A stretch of 33,116 nucleotides of DNA from Cyanophora paradoxa. Its lineage: Eukaryota; Glaucocystophyceae; Cyanophorales; Cyanophoraceae. The DNA is taken from assembly GCA_004431415.1 (NCBI GenBank), contig QPMI01000661.1, forward strand, positions 1 to 33,116, given 5' to 3'. Position 1 is the stretch's first letter. Every line of letters begins with the position of its first letter. This document shows, one piece after another, positions 17,313-26,089 of the stretch. The notes beneath the pieces are model-generated. The model was not told where the DNA came from, made no database searches, and saw only the letters and a program-made list of their open reading frames with translations. A program made the translations under genes and the position numbers.

Positions 17313-18609
17313 ACTTTGCAGGTTTATTATTAATTTGTTCATAATCAGGAAAGAACTCCCAGATCTCAGGTCGAAATCCATCTGGTAATAATTCCTCATG
17401 GGGTTCATAAGGTTGCTCATAATCAACAGCTGGTGGATCATGCCCATCTGGCAAATACTCCTCATCAGGTTCATAGTTCTGCTCATACTCAAACTCTTGG
17501 GGATCTAAGCCATCTGGTAGTATCTCCTCCTCATTGGGATCAAACTGATCATATTCATATTCTTGTGGGTCAAAACCATCTGGTAAATACTCTTCCTCAT
17601 CTGGAACGAATTGATATTCATCAAGCTCTAATATATCGACTTCAGGAGGTAAATACTGCTCATCTATTTGCTTTCTTGGTTCAATTATAGGTTTATTGCG
17701 AACTTGCTCCCAACTAACAATGTGTTGCCCAAAAGGAACTGTCTCATCTGCTGTGTACTCTCTGCCTGGTTGCTTTTTCGGTGTTAAATCCGGTGGATCC
17801 CATGGAAGAGGGAAGGGAACTGGGACAGGTCCATAATACTCAAAGATCTCTCTTATGGTCTTCTCACTTACAAGCTTCTCACCATTTGCATACACATTGC
17901 TGCCATGGATATTTCGCCATTGCCTGGTTCGAATTCCAAGGTCTTTCACATTGCTATACAAAGGCAAAAGGTGCCTATCCATTTCAACAAGATCAGGATG
18001 TAAATGGATTGCTACTGGCTGACTGGGGCTACTGTTGATTGTAATTGATGGCTTTTTTTGATGGACATCTTTTGGAGTAAAGAACCCAAAAGGCTCATTC
18101 CTTGCAAAGTCATATGTAATATCCTTGGGGTAGACATCATTTGTGTAGGAGACCTGATTTGTGTTGGCAATGGGACCCACTTGCAATACTTGGGGGACCT
18201 CAGCTTTTGCAGTGCTGCCCTCATTGTAAATTCGCAAACCTGTGTTCTGTTTGCCCTGCTCATCTTGAACATTGAAAATCAATCGACCACTATCAAACCT
18301 GGAAGGTATATCTGGATGAGTGCCACTGGTTTTGAGTTTCCTAGGTCTCCTTCTTGTTGCTTTGATCTCTGCCACTTGGTTTGCTTTCACATTACCCAAG
18401 CTAAAAGCAACACTAACTTCCTCCTTATCTGGATCGGTTTGATTCACAGATAAAGCATGCTCCCTTGATTGAGTCTTGGATGAATTATCGGAACTGTGGT
18501 CAATCGAAACTGAACCCTTTACTTTAATATTATCAAAGTTCACATGCTTGGTGCTGCTTGCATTATCATCTTGAATGGTTTCTAGATTGGGTGGGTAATT
18601 GAAGCTCAT
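17272..18609 (-). CDS. Giant fibre/adhesin, N-terminal part with acidic repeats
   Basis: The N-terminal 445-aa frame of the fibre, starting MSFNYPPNLETIQDD. Residues 1-110 are polar and Ser/Asp/Lys-rich with a basic patch (KATRRRPRKLKTSG). Near residue 225 is VKDLGIRTRQWRNIHGSNVY, the LG...RW..I...V block typical of phage tail fibres next to the capsid-attachment end. A Pro-rich linker follows (YYGPVPVPFPLPWDPPD), then four ~22-residue acidic repeats with LPDG-x-DP cores (17330-17616). Continuity with the next part needs one added base near 17309; after that the DNA reads straight into HxHxW repeats. The whole gene (18609-12592) would encode about 2,000 residues. Confidence 0.78.
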   Translation of the reverse strand: MSFNYPPNLETIQDDNASSTKHVNFDNIKVKGSVSIDHSSDNSSKTQSREHALSVNQTDPDKEEVSVAFSLGNVKANQVAEIKATRRRPRKLKTSGTHPDIPSRFDSGRLIFNVQDEQGKQNTGLRIYNEGSTAKAEVPQVLQVGPIANTNQVSYTNDVYPKDITYDFARNEPFGFFTPKDVHQKKPSITINSSPSQPVAIHLHPDLVEMDRHLLPLYSNVKDLGIRTRQWRNIHGSNVYANGEKLVSEKTIREIFEYYGPVPVPFPLPWDPPDLTPKKQPGREYTADETVPFGQHIVSWEQVRNKPIIEPRKQIDEQYLPPEVDILELDEYQFVPDEEEYLPDGFDPQEYEYDQFDPNEEEILPDGLDPQEFEYEQNYEPDEEYLPDGHDPPAVDYEQPYEPHEELLPDGFRPEIWEFFPDYEQINNKPAKYPQRITIMIGMRS

Positions 18610-18623
18610 GGCTTTTACTATAT

Positions 18624-18639
18624 GGATTTATAAAATTCC
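18624..18639. promoter_or_regulatory. Shared divergent TATA-like promoter (fibre / patatin)
   Basis: GGATTTATAAAATTCC is a near-palindrome in the 43-bp gap between the divergent fibre (starts 18609) and phospholipase (starts 18653) genes. It offers a TATA-like box to both strands. The same TTTATAAAATT 11-mer occurs 35 bp before the start at 24458, supporting a real promoter element. Confidence 0.55.
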
Positions 18640-18652
18640 TGATAAGTAAAAG

Positions 18653-20209
18653 ATGCCCTTGAAAATCTGCCTGTCTTTATCAGGGGGAGGTGCAAGGGGC
18701 ATTATCATAACCAGGCTGCTAAAAGAAATCGAAAATCGAACTGGCAGGAGAATAATCGATCTTGTGGATCTTGTGAGTGGAACTTCCACTGGTGGGATCA
18801 TTGCAATAGGTTTGAATATAAGGCATCCTGATAAACCAGGTGAACCTAAACTGACAGCAAACGATTTACACAATATTTACCTAACTCAACTGCCCTTGAT
18901 TTTCGCAAATCCTCGAAATATAATCGAAAATGCCCTTTTTAATACAAAGTATGATGTCGGACCCTTGGAGACTGCAATCAATTCAGTTACTGGTGAATCA
19001 CTAATACAGGATTCCCTTAAGGACATTGTGATCACATCCTTTGATACTCAGAATATGAAACCAATATTTATCACAAATGACAACAATTACAACTTTATGC
19101 CTTGTAAGATTGCTGCTAGGGCTACTTCTGCTGCTCCTACATATTTCTCTCCTGTAAGCATTGTTGATTTCAATAGGGGAGTATATGTCTGTCTCATTGA
19201 TGGTGCCATTTCGGGAAACAATAATCCCAGTGTGTGTGGTTACAGCCATGCAAAGAAGATTTACAGTGATGATGATGACATTATAGTAATAAGCATCTCT
19301 TGTGGTGAGGTGGACCCACATTTAGAGTCTGATTATGTGGGTTATGCTTATGAGACTGTAAACAGCTGGGGCATTCTCTCATGGATTGCCTCAACAGATG
19401 GAAGCCCATTGATTAACATGCTCATGGCTGCAAGTGAGCTTTCTGCCCTTGATAAAATGGAGGAGCTTTTACCCTACAACTATGATCAGGATTATGGGAG
19501 ATACTATAGGCTATCAGTCCCTCTTCCAAATCACATAGTAAGCTCCCTGGATGACACATCTAAAATCCCAGACATGCTTTCCTTCACTGAAACTTACATA
19601 GCAGCAAACAATGATATGATTAATAAGCTTTGCAGCCTACTAGTAGCAAACTATGAACTAAAGAACCCTTCAAAGGCTTACATTTCATCCACTCTCACTA
19701 CATCACCTCCTTTGGATGCCAATTGGTATCAGCTTGCAGATGATGCCTTTACTGCCTCATCCTCTGTGACAGGTAAAGAGCCTTTCATGGCAAGACCTTC
19801 AGCATTTGGCTGGGAAGCTGGAGCCTATGCTCCTGAACAGATATGGGAAACTCCCACTGAATACCTTCAAGTTGCTTTCCCATATACTTTTGAACTCTCC
19901 TCTGTGATTGCCTATGGATCAGGGGACACCAATGCTTTTATTAAGACTTTCAATGTGGCAACATCCACTGATGGGATCAACTGGTCTTTTATTCGATCAG
20001 ATGGGCAGAACAAAATGTATATGTGTGAGAACATTAACAATGCTCACAACTCTGGTGATGTGGCTCTATTGAGTGGATTTCCTCTCAGCATCAAGGATGC
20101 TTTTTACATAGGTTTTTCTCTCAGAATCAAGTATATTCGCATTTATCCCCTTGTGTATGTGAATGCTCCCACAATGAGAGTGGACTTTACAGGTGCCTTT
20201 ATTCGATAA
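18653..20209 (+). CDS. Patatin-like phospholipase fused to a discoidin (F5/8 type C) domain
   Basis: An intact 518-aa protein. Patatin domain, residues ~1-330: oxyanion-hole GGGARG at 10-15, nucleophile motif GTSTG at about 43-47 with catalytic Ser, and LIDGAISGN near 180, which supplies the catalytic Asp (DG[A/G]). Such enzymes release fatty acids from phospholipids. Residues ~345-518 fit a discoidin β-sandwich: DAFTASSSVTG, YLQVAFPYTFELSSVIAYG, FNVATSTDGINWSFI and a closing RIKYIRIYPL...MRVDFTGAF. Discoidin domains bind sugars or anionic lipids. No signal peptide is seen. It is flanked by fibre and capsid genes, so a virion-associated entry or exit enzyme is a reasonable inference. Confidence 0.88.
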   Translation: MPLKICLSLSGGGARGIIITRLLKEIENRTGRRIIDLVDLVSGTSTGGIIAIGLNIRHPDKPGEPKLTANDLHNIYLTQLPLIFANPRNIIENALFNTKYDVGPLETAINSVTGESLIQDSLKDIVITSFDTQNMKPIFITNDNNYNFMPCKIAARATSAAPTYFSPVSIVDFNRGVYVCLIDGAISGNNNPSVCGYSHAKKIYSDDDDIIVISISCGEVDPHLESDYVGYAYETVNSWGILSWIASTDGSPLINMLMAASELSALDKMEELLPYNYDQDYGRYYRLSVPLPNHIVSSLDDTSKIPDMLSFTETYIAANNDMINKLCSLLVANYELKNPSKAYISSTLTTSPPLDANWYQLADDAFTASSSVTGKEPFMARPSAFGWEAGAYAPEQIWETPTEYLQVAFPYTFELSSVIAYGSGDTNAFIKTFNVATSTDGINWSFIRSDGQNKMYMCENINNAHNSGDVALLSGFPLSIKDAFYIGFSLRIKYIRIYPLVYVNAPTMRVDFTGAFIR

Positions 20210-21131
20210 ACTCCAACTGAAAAGAATTGTCGATTCCATTCATATCAATCAGTTCACCAAAGTAATCTTTAAACTCCACAGTGAGTTCCCTTATCACCAG
20301 GTTTCTGTCATTTATCTGAATGAATTCGGCATGCTCACCACTATGGTAAACATAGCCGCCTATATCTTTACTCAATTGCAGTCTAAGGATTGCCCCCTGG
20401 TTATGTGGTTGCGATTTCGGGATTATATTGTGTCTGCTGGCAAAGGGGGACAGCTCTTTAATATGCATGTACAGATACTGCTCAGCATTCATATCAGACA
20501 TCTTCCTGCTGTCAAAATAATATTGCAAGGGCTTTGAGGAGAGTCTGGGTCCTGAGAAGGTGATTCCCCATGCTGGGTGATCAGGTGTAATAGGTTTGCC
20601 ATCATACTTTAAAAGGTTCTCAGGTCGATAGGGAGATCCACCAGCAGGAGGAGTGCTATAATAACCATTGGTGTATTCAGTAGAACTCACACCCAAAAGC
20701 TTCCCTATTCTCTGGTTGCTTGCAATAAAACGAAACTCATGGTTACTGTAAAACTCCACTTTATAGGTAGTTGGGTTATAGAATATCTTGAACTCAAAAG
20801 CTACTGTTTTGCCTGCAATGGTTTGGAAGCTTGAATAGTTCAGCCCATAATTATAAGGGTGTGTTACCCCAAAATGACCCTGGTTAATGTAGCCACTGGG
20901 AAGGGGATACACTTTCTGTGTGATGATTTCATTGTATGAACCATCTTGGTAATTAAACTGAACTGTTAGATGATCAGTTCCCACACTGTTATAGATACTG
21001 TTTGGAATCTCTGCATAGAGAACCCTACATTCCCTTGGTCTCTCTACTGGAGTTGTGAGAGTGACCCTGTAAGAGTTTTCATTTTGTCCTTGGCTTCTAT
21101 CCCTGCTATCAATATTAACAAGCCGGTTCAT
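20199..21131 (-). CDS. Minor capsid (penton-type jelly-roll) protein 1
   Basis: An intact 310-aa protein. It starts MNRLVNIDSRDRSQGQNENS; the N-terminal IDSRDR block followed by SYRVTL...ECRVLYAEIPNSIYN is typical of virion minor capsid proteins of PLVs and nucleocytoviruses. The C-terminus, LVIRELTVEFKDYFGELIDM followed by NSFQLEFIE, fits the family's closing strands. It is divergent from, and shares its overall plan with, the protein at 21140. It overlaps the 3' end of the phospholipase gene by 11 bp in convergent orientation. Assignment is from pattern and context. Confidence 0.65.
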   Translation of the reverse strand: MNRLVNIDSRDRSQGQNENSYRVTLTTPVERPRECRVLYAEIPNSIYNSVGTDHLTVQFNYQDGSYNEIITQKVYPLPSGYINQGHFGVTHPYNYGLNYSSFQTIAGKTVAFEFKIFYNPTTYKVEFYSNHEFRFIASNQRIGKLLGVSSTEYTNGYYSTPPAGGSPYRPENLLKYDGKPITPDHPAWGITFSGPRLSSKPLQYYFDSRKMSDMNAEQYLYMHIKELSPFASRHNIIPKSQPHNQGAILRLQLSKDIGGYVYHSGEHAEFIQINDRNLVIRELTVEFKDYFGELIDMNGIDNSFQLEFIE

Positions 21132-21139
21132 TTTAATAT

Positions 21140-22169
21140 ATGAATATAGATAAAAGAAGAATGCCTGTGGATTACATCGAGGTTAGCTCATTTAATACAA
21201 TCTCTGGTGATGGTCCCACATCAAGCTTTGTGGCTAGACTCCCAAGTTCTTATGAGAATGTGAGGGCTGTGAGACTGGTATCAGCCGAATTTTATAACAG
21301 CATCCCTATGGTGAGTGGTGAAACCAAAGTTGGAGATGTGACAGTTGACAATGCATTTAGCATTTATTATTCTGAACAAACTCCTGGAGCTGGAAGCTCA
21401 GGAATTCCAACAGTTCGCCCAGCTGCTGACTATGAACAATGGAAACAATTCATTATAAGTCGAAACACCCCATCCAAAGCCACCAACAACTGGTGAATGT
21501 AATTAACTCTAAATTCGAAGGCAGAAATCCCCAACCATCCATTCGCTGCAAATGGGATGAATCACTGAAACGAATTATATTCCACTCAGCAGTACCATTT
21601 TACTTGGCTTTCTCAGTAGCTGTGAACCCAAGCCAACAAACAATCCAAAAGCTGTTGAGTTCAGCTAGACTGCTGGGTCTTGATCCTGGAAGATATGGTA
21701 ACTCCCCAATCCAATCACAGGTCTATGATGCTCTCACTGATGGAATCTTTACTGGTGGTCGAGTGAATGGCATTATATCTTCTTTTGAGCCTGAGAAGAC
21801 CAGGGACAGTGTTTTGTTTGTGAGAGTAAAGGAGCTGGGTGATCTGGTGCAATGTGGGGATGGTCTTCTGACTGGTTACTTCCATAAATAGTGGTCCCTG
21901 ACAAAGATTATGGTGAGCATGTAGTTTACAATTCGACAGAGGCTCATCCACTTTACAAATACTATAATAAGAAGGTTGGATTATCCACTTTCTCGGTTGA
22001 TATTGTAAATGCTATTAATGAACCAATTGATTTTGAGGGTCAACCTGTTCATCTGACCTTTGAAATTCGCTATGGTGATGAGCCAGCAGGAGACCCAGTT
22101 TATGAATACTTTAAGATGCGAATGTCACAGCTTCACCCTTCCTATCCAGTAATTACAAGCTTCGCATAA
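21140..22169 (+). CDS. Minor capsid (penton-type jelly-roll) protein 2, two frameshifts
   Basis: Three overlapping frames form one ~340-aa protein: 21140-21496 (MNIDKRRMPVDYIEVSSFNT), 21439-21891 and 21891-22169. The N-terminal block FVARLPSSYENVRAVRLVSA then EFYNSI parallels protein 1 (ECRVLYAEIPNSIYN), and the C-terminal FSVDIVNAINEPIDFEGQPV then LTFEIRY parallels its closing strands. Frame changes lie in 21440-21496 and near 21888. The gene precedes the major capsid gene by ~50 bp on the same strand, the usual PLV order minor capsid - major capsid - ATPase. Only 8 bp separate it from the divergent protein 1. Confidence 0.65.
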
Positions 22170-22222
22170 ATTAAGGATCATTGGTAGATTTTTTATGTTG
22201 CAGTATAATAAAAGAGATAATC

Positions 22223-23590
22223 ATGGATATCACTTCCACTCTTCAAAGACTTTCGCTGAAAGAAGCCCTAACAACCCCAGAGGAGGCGAAAGCCTTTTTC
22301 CTGGATAACTCCCTTATGCTTGGACTCGAATCCAAGTCTAAGCCAGTTCTAGTTGTTGTGAATCCCAGCAATACTTTTGAGAATAATGTTGGAAATCGCA
22401 TTTCCTTCAAGCTACCTCGCTACAATTTCTGTGGAAAACTCGAACTTGCTTTCGACCTACCAGAAATCACTTTTGCTGGTGAAGATCTAGTTCGCAATGG
22501 ATACACTCGCCCAGTTGGTGCTTTAGTTCAGCGACTTGAAATTACCTATGGATCTTACACCTACCACATCCCTTCTGATTTCCTTGCTCATTTCCCCCTG
22601 GTCTATTATTCGGAGGATCAACTAGCTAAAAAGAAACGCTCAATGGGCATGGTTCATGGTATCCCTGCTCATGGAACCAACCGACTTGGTGGCTCATTCT
22701 TTGTTGAAATCCCAGTGCCTTGGCTAAATCACTATCTTCCCCTTGGTGCTTTATCTGGTGAAATGGTTGTTACTGTTTGGTTTAAGGATGCTGGAAAGGG
22801 TTATGTTGAAACTTCCTATGGTGGTCGCTCTCTCCCTGTTGTTGGTGGGACAGCTGCTGATAAGACAGAAGATGATGGTCTTGGTGATACTGCTAATGCT
22901 ACACTTGCCCATGTTGGTCAAAACATCACCACTTTCAGTCTTGGTGCAACAACCCCTGCTATTTCAATTACTTCTCCTCGCCTTTACATGCATGCTATTA
23001 ATGTTTCTGATGAGCTTTTCGCTACTGTAATTGAAAAAGTAAAGACTACTGGCATGGCTATTCCCTCCCTTGATATTGGATTTGTAGATGCCATTGCTTT
23101 CCCTGCCAAGGGCAATGCCCAGCCCAATCGAATTAACCTCTCTCAAATCTCAGGTCTTGTCTATGCTCTGCTTGTTTCAGTTCGTGATTATGAGACTGTT
23201 GACAAATCCAATGGCTCCCACAGTGTTCTTAAGACCTATGCCAACTCCAAAGAGATAACATTCACAACTGAAATAAATGGACAGCGACTTTTTGCCACTG
23301 AGCCAATTTCTCTACTCAAAGGAGCTGAGCTAATTGCTGATGCCTTCAAATGCTCTAACATGGATAAGGTTGCAGATAAATATGTCCTTTCAGGACTCCC
23401 ATTCTGCCTTGATGGAGAAAAGGCAATTCGAAATATTGCTCAAAGTGGATTTGTAGACCTGACTAATTCCTCATCTTCATTCCTCACACTCTACATGCCC
23501 ACAGATAAGACAATCAATGTTCAAGTTCGCGCTTTAATGCATAGTTTCCTCATTATAGACGGTTCAGGTGTTCGTAGAATCAATTTATAG
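22223..23590 (+). CDS. Double-jelly-roll major capsid protein
   Basis: An intact 455-aa protein, starting at ATG 22223 (MDITSTLQRLSL); the open frame extends upstream only through a non-ATG codon. Size and β-rich make-up fit DJR capsid proteins that form the icosahedral shell of PLVs, virophages and nucleocytoviruses. Visible blocks: RISFKLPRYNFCGKLELAFD, VQRLEITYGSYTYHIPSDFL (the 'inherent symmetry-axis' segment found early in jelly roll 1), PVPWLNHYLPLGALSGEMVV before the inter-roll linker, and a second roll with IINVSDEL-like strands, FATEPISLL and a terminal VQVRALMHSFLIIDG. It sits between minor capsid and packaging ATPase genes on the same strand. Confidence 0.8.
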   Translation: MDITSTLQRLSLKEALTTPEEAKAFFLDNSLMLGLESKSKPVLVVVNPSNTFENNVGNRISFKLPRYNFCGKLELAFDLPEITFAGEDLVRNGYTRPVGALVQRLEITYGSYTYHIPSDFLAHFPLVYYSEDQLAKKKRSMGMVHGIPAHGTNRLGGSFFVEIPVPWLNHYLPLGALSGEMVVTVWFKDAGKGYVETSYGGRSLPVVGGTAADKTEDDGLGDTANATLAHVGQNITTFSLGATTPAISITSPRLYMHAINVSDELFATVIEKVKTTGMAIPSLDIGFVDAIAFPAKGNAQPNRINLSQISGLVYALLVSVRDYETVDKSNGSHSVLKTYANSKEITFTTEINGQRLFATEPISLLKGAELIADAFKCSNMDKVADKYVLSGLPFCLDGEKAIRNIAQSGFVDLTNSSSSFLTLYMPTDKTINVQVRALMHSFLIIDGSGVRRINL

Positions 23591-23649
23591 ACCATATTCA
23601 GTCTCCCTGCATTATTTTTATCTGTCTTTATTTAGGAAGATCTACAACA

Positions 23650-24344
23650 ATGCAAGATTTAGAAGAGTTTAATGTTTCTGAAATGATAAAAGGTGTTTTC
23701 AGAGCCATTTTTATAGGCAAAAGTTGTACGGAAAAAGCGAATGTGTAAAGTATTGGTTAAAGCAATTACATGATGCCAAAGTTATTGATGTTGTCCTAGT
23801 TGTGAGTGGGACCAGCTTTAATCATTTCTGGAGAGAGGTTGCAACAGTAGAACTTGGTAAATGGGATGCTGGTTACATTTCAAAGCTTTTGGATGAAAGG
23901 CAGGAGAAAATCGAAAAAGGTGAACCTGTGAACCACATGTGTGTTGTTTTAGATGATTTAATTGATAATGAGATAATTGATTTAACCAGAGACAAGGTGG
24001 TGTCATCTCTGTACAGTAGGGGCAGACACTCGAAAATATCCATTATCTGCATTACACAGAAACTCAGAAAAGTCTCTTCCACTATTCGAGTTAATTCTGA
24101 TTATGCTGTTTTCCTGAGTGCTGCTAATCGCAAAGAACTTGAAGCCATAGAGGAAGAATACAATATAATGCGAAACAAGGAGGACTTTTACAAAATGTTT
24201 GAAGAATATGTCCACTCCTATCAGTATATCGTTTGGTCCTCTGCTGGCTACTCAGTTAAATACTTTGTAGATAAAGCTGAGCTTGTCAAAGACTTCCCAT
24301 TTCCTCGCTTCCACAGAAAGCCAAAAAGAAAGAAGATGAACTGA
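23650..24344 (+). CDS. A32-like genome-packaging ATPase, element R (frameshift in P-loop)
   Basis: Starts at ATG 23650 (MQDLEEFNVSEMIKGVFRAI). The frame reads FIGKSCT and stops just after, while the next frame begins GKSECVKYWLKQL at 23724. One base is missing in ACGGAAAAAGC (23730-23740), which falls exactly inside the Walker A GxxxxGKS. Walker B is MCVVLDDLIDNEII (about 23940), then SLYSRGRHSKISIICITQK, with the sensor Gln, and an arginine-rich C-terminus. The tail after 24320 also has an alternative frame with a Lys/Glu-rich ending to 24378, so another A-run indel is possible. It drives DNA into the capsid; it follows the capsid gene. Confidence 0.85.
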
Positions 24345-24422
24345 AACCACCAGAGAAAGAGGAAGCCCCAAAGAAGTGAAAAGCCAAGTCCATAGCAATA
24401 AATTGATGCGATATAAACGCGG

Positions 24423-24433
24423 TTTATAAAATT
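24423..24433 (+). promoter_or_regulatory. TATA-like element TTTATAAAATT
   Basis: An 11-mer identical to the one in the fibre/phospholipase divergent promoter, 35 bp before the ATG at 24458 and after the end of the ATPase gene. Confidence 0.5.
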
Positions 24434-24457
24434 ATCTCTCATTCTAATAAAGATACA

Positions 24458-25190
24458 ATGCCTCCCAAACGAAAGATAGGGATCCCAGCTGGGGCTGTTG
24501 GCTATTCAGGTGGTGGAAACAATGGATCTATTAACACTGAACCAATGAAATTCAATGGTATGAACGAAATCAAACCCTCACAACCCCAAGAAGACCCCCT
24601 TAATGCTGCCTATGAGGAATCAGTCGATGACAAAGCCCCACAAAGTTCAACTGCTGACCAACTGAACATTTCCCTGAGACAGCAAAGATGAAGTCTGTTG
24701 CTGAGGGTGCCAGGCGAATTATTGGGGCTGCTGATGACAAAGGTTTAGGCTTGCAAGATCTTTCACTGGCTCGCAAAGGTGAGGGTCTTAGTAAGGAATC
24801 AGACAAGGTAATTCAGTCTATGGCTGGTGAAGTCACATACAAGACTGCTCCCACTCAAAATATTCATCGAATTCCCAAGGCTCAATGGATGAGATGACTG
24901 CTAAACTCAAAGATCTGGAAGCCAAATCAAGTGCCTTGGAGCAGTATGTTACTGAGAAGAAAGAGAGAGCCAAGCTAAAGGAGATGCTTCGAAAGGAAGT
25001 TTATAAAATGGGAATCACTGGTGTCCCAGATAAACAGTTTATTGCTAAGAAAGAGAACCAAATCGATGAGCAGGCAGTAGATGAAATGAAAACAAAAACC
25101 CAAAAGGGAACCATTGAACCTGGTGCCACCAAAGCTGAAGTAGAAAAGGGAGTTGCCCCAACAGTATATAAAAGACGAGTTTGGCTTTAA
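24458..25190 (+). CDS. Unrecognised coiled-coil protein, two frameshifts
   Basis: Three frames in series form one ~240-aa protein: 24458-24691 (MPPKRKIGIPAGAVGYSGGG, a disordered Gly/Asn/Pro-rich start with a basic tip), 24688-24897 (SVAEGARRIIGAADDKGLGL) and 24885-25190 (MTAKLKDLEAKSSALEQYVT, a coiled coil, then a Lys/Glu-rich tail). Breaks are at about 24685 and 24890. It lies just after the packaging ATPase on the same strand, where PLVs keep scaffold-like or core proteins. The N-terminal PKRK is nuclear-localisation-like. Function not recognised. Confidence 0.5.
25165..25174 (+). promoter_or_regulatory. TATA box before the 25212 gene
   Basis: TATATAAAAG lies 47 bp before the ATG at 25212, overlapping the 3' end of the preceding gene. 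Confidence 0.5.
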
Positions 25191-25211
25191 TTTCTCTGTT
25201 TTATTAGAGAT

Positions 25212-25484
25212 ATGGACATAATACGAAAGTTCTTCGAGATGTTCAGTCTGCATGTGGTGAGCAATTGCCACAGTGGATGTTGTGAGACAACAGTGGAGTT
25301 TGAGATGTCAGATAATGAGGATAATGCCTCAGAAGCAAGAGAGAGAAGGAGATCAACAGTTTCTGTGGAGTCAATGCCAGCAGACCCCACAGAGTATACA
25401 TATGAGCAACAGGAGTATCCAAGGAGAAGTTCTTTGCCAGGCGAAAACGTTTTCTCAGCAAATATTAATGGAGGATACAATTAG
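25212..25484 (+). CDS. Small acidic Ser/Glu-rich protein
   Basis: A 90-aa protein starting MDIIRKFFEMFSLHVVSNCH. An N-terminal amphipathic/hydrophobic segment with three Cys is followed by an acidic, Ser-rich, probably disordered region (EMSDNEDNASEARERRRSTV). It overlaps the next gene by 17 bp in a different frame. It has a good upstream TATA element. Not recognised. Confidence 0.45.
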   Translation: MDIIRKFFEMFSLHVVSNCHSGCCETTVEFEMSDNEDNASEARERRRSTVSVESMPADPTEYTYEQQEYPRRSSLPGENVFSANINGGYN

Positions 25485-25809
25485 TTTGATCGAGTTTACT
25501 AGTGATGAGCCTTTAACTGAGGGTGCTATTAGACACATTCTAGCAAAGCAGAAACGATATAGAGAGGACCCAGCATATAGAGAGTATAAGAAACAACAAG
25601 CCCTGGCATCCTATTATCGCAGAAAAGCCCAAAAAGAGGAGCAGAGACCCAGAGGAGACCGATTAAATATTATTTGCCTACTGATAGTAGCAATGGACCC
25701 CCAGGTCTATAAGATAATTGAGAAAAAGCGGTCTCAGTATGCTACTGAGGCAGCTATAAAAATATATACAAAGGAATTGGCTTTATACTTGCAATCAAGT
25801 CACAGATAA
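25468..25809 (+). CDS. Small basic Tyr/Arg-rich protein
   Basis: A 113-aa protein; the start MEDTISLIEFTSDEPLTEGA at 25468 is preferred over an upstream in-frame ATG (25273), whose extension is an antisense-like Gln/Ser-rich sequence inside the previous gene. The middle has KQKRYREDPAYREYKKQQAL, a basic Tyr-rich helix pattern also seen in the proteins at 5350 and 28778. It may bind nucleic acid; this is inferred from composition only. A second ATG (MDPQVYKIIEKKRSQYATEA) could start a short product. Confidence 0.5.
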   Translation: MEDTISLIEFTSDEPLTEGAIRHILAKQKRYREDPAYREYKKQQALASYYRRKAQKEEQRPRGDRLNIICLLIVAMDPQVYKIIEKKRSQYATEAAIKIYTKELALYLQSSHR

Positions 25810-26021
25810 GTTTTGTAAATATGCTTTTGTTGTTTTTTGTTTGCATTCTCAGACACTGAAACAGTAATGTGAATGTTTACTGATCTATTTCTCTTTGGTT
25901 TAGCTGCATACATATTGTAACCTATCAATCTCTGTGACATTTCGATATATGCCCCTATATCTCCATGCTTTATGCATTTATCTAACTCAGTCATGGTCAT
26001 CTCATCAAGAGTCTTTGCCAT
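25800..26021 (-). CDS. Small hypothetical protein, minus strand
   Basis: A 73-aa frame from ATG 26021 (MAKTLDEMTMTELDKCIKHG) with a helical N-terminal half and a basic β-like C-terminal half (RSVNIHITVSVSENANKKQQ). The frame extends upstream to 26069 through non-ATG codons. It converges on the 25468 gene, overlapping by 10 bp. It lies between the helicase 3' end (plus foldback repeat) and the basic-protein gene. Not recognised. Confidence 0.4.
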   Translation of the reverse strand: MAKTLDEMTMTELDKCIKHGDIGAYIEMSQRLIGYNMYAAKPKRNRSVNIHITVSVSENANKKQQKHIYKTYL

Positions 26022-26089
26022 TTTGTCTTCACTATACACAATCAAGTAAGCCTTAAGTATTCTTGTCAAATTTTGGTCATTTTCGATAG

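Noticed and set aside
22743-23030. Leu/Val-rich 95-aa frame inside the capsid gene
   Set aside because: Out-of-frame shadow of the intact 455-aa major capsid gene.
25273-25467. N-terminal extension of the basic protein to an upstream ATG
   Set aside because: Overlaps the acidic protein gene in another frame and has Gln/Ser-rich sequence unlike the rest; the ATG at 25468 is preferred.
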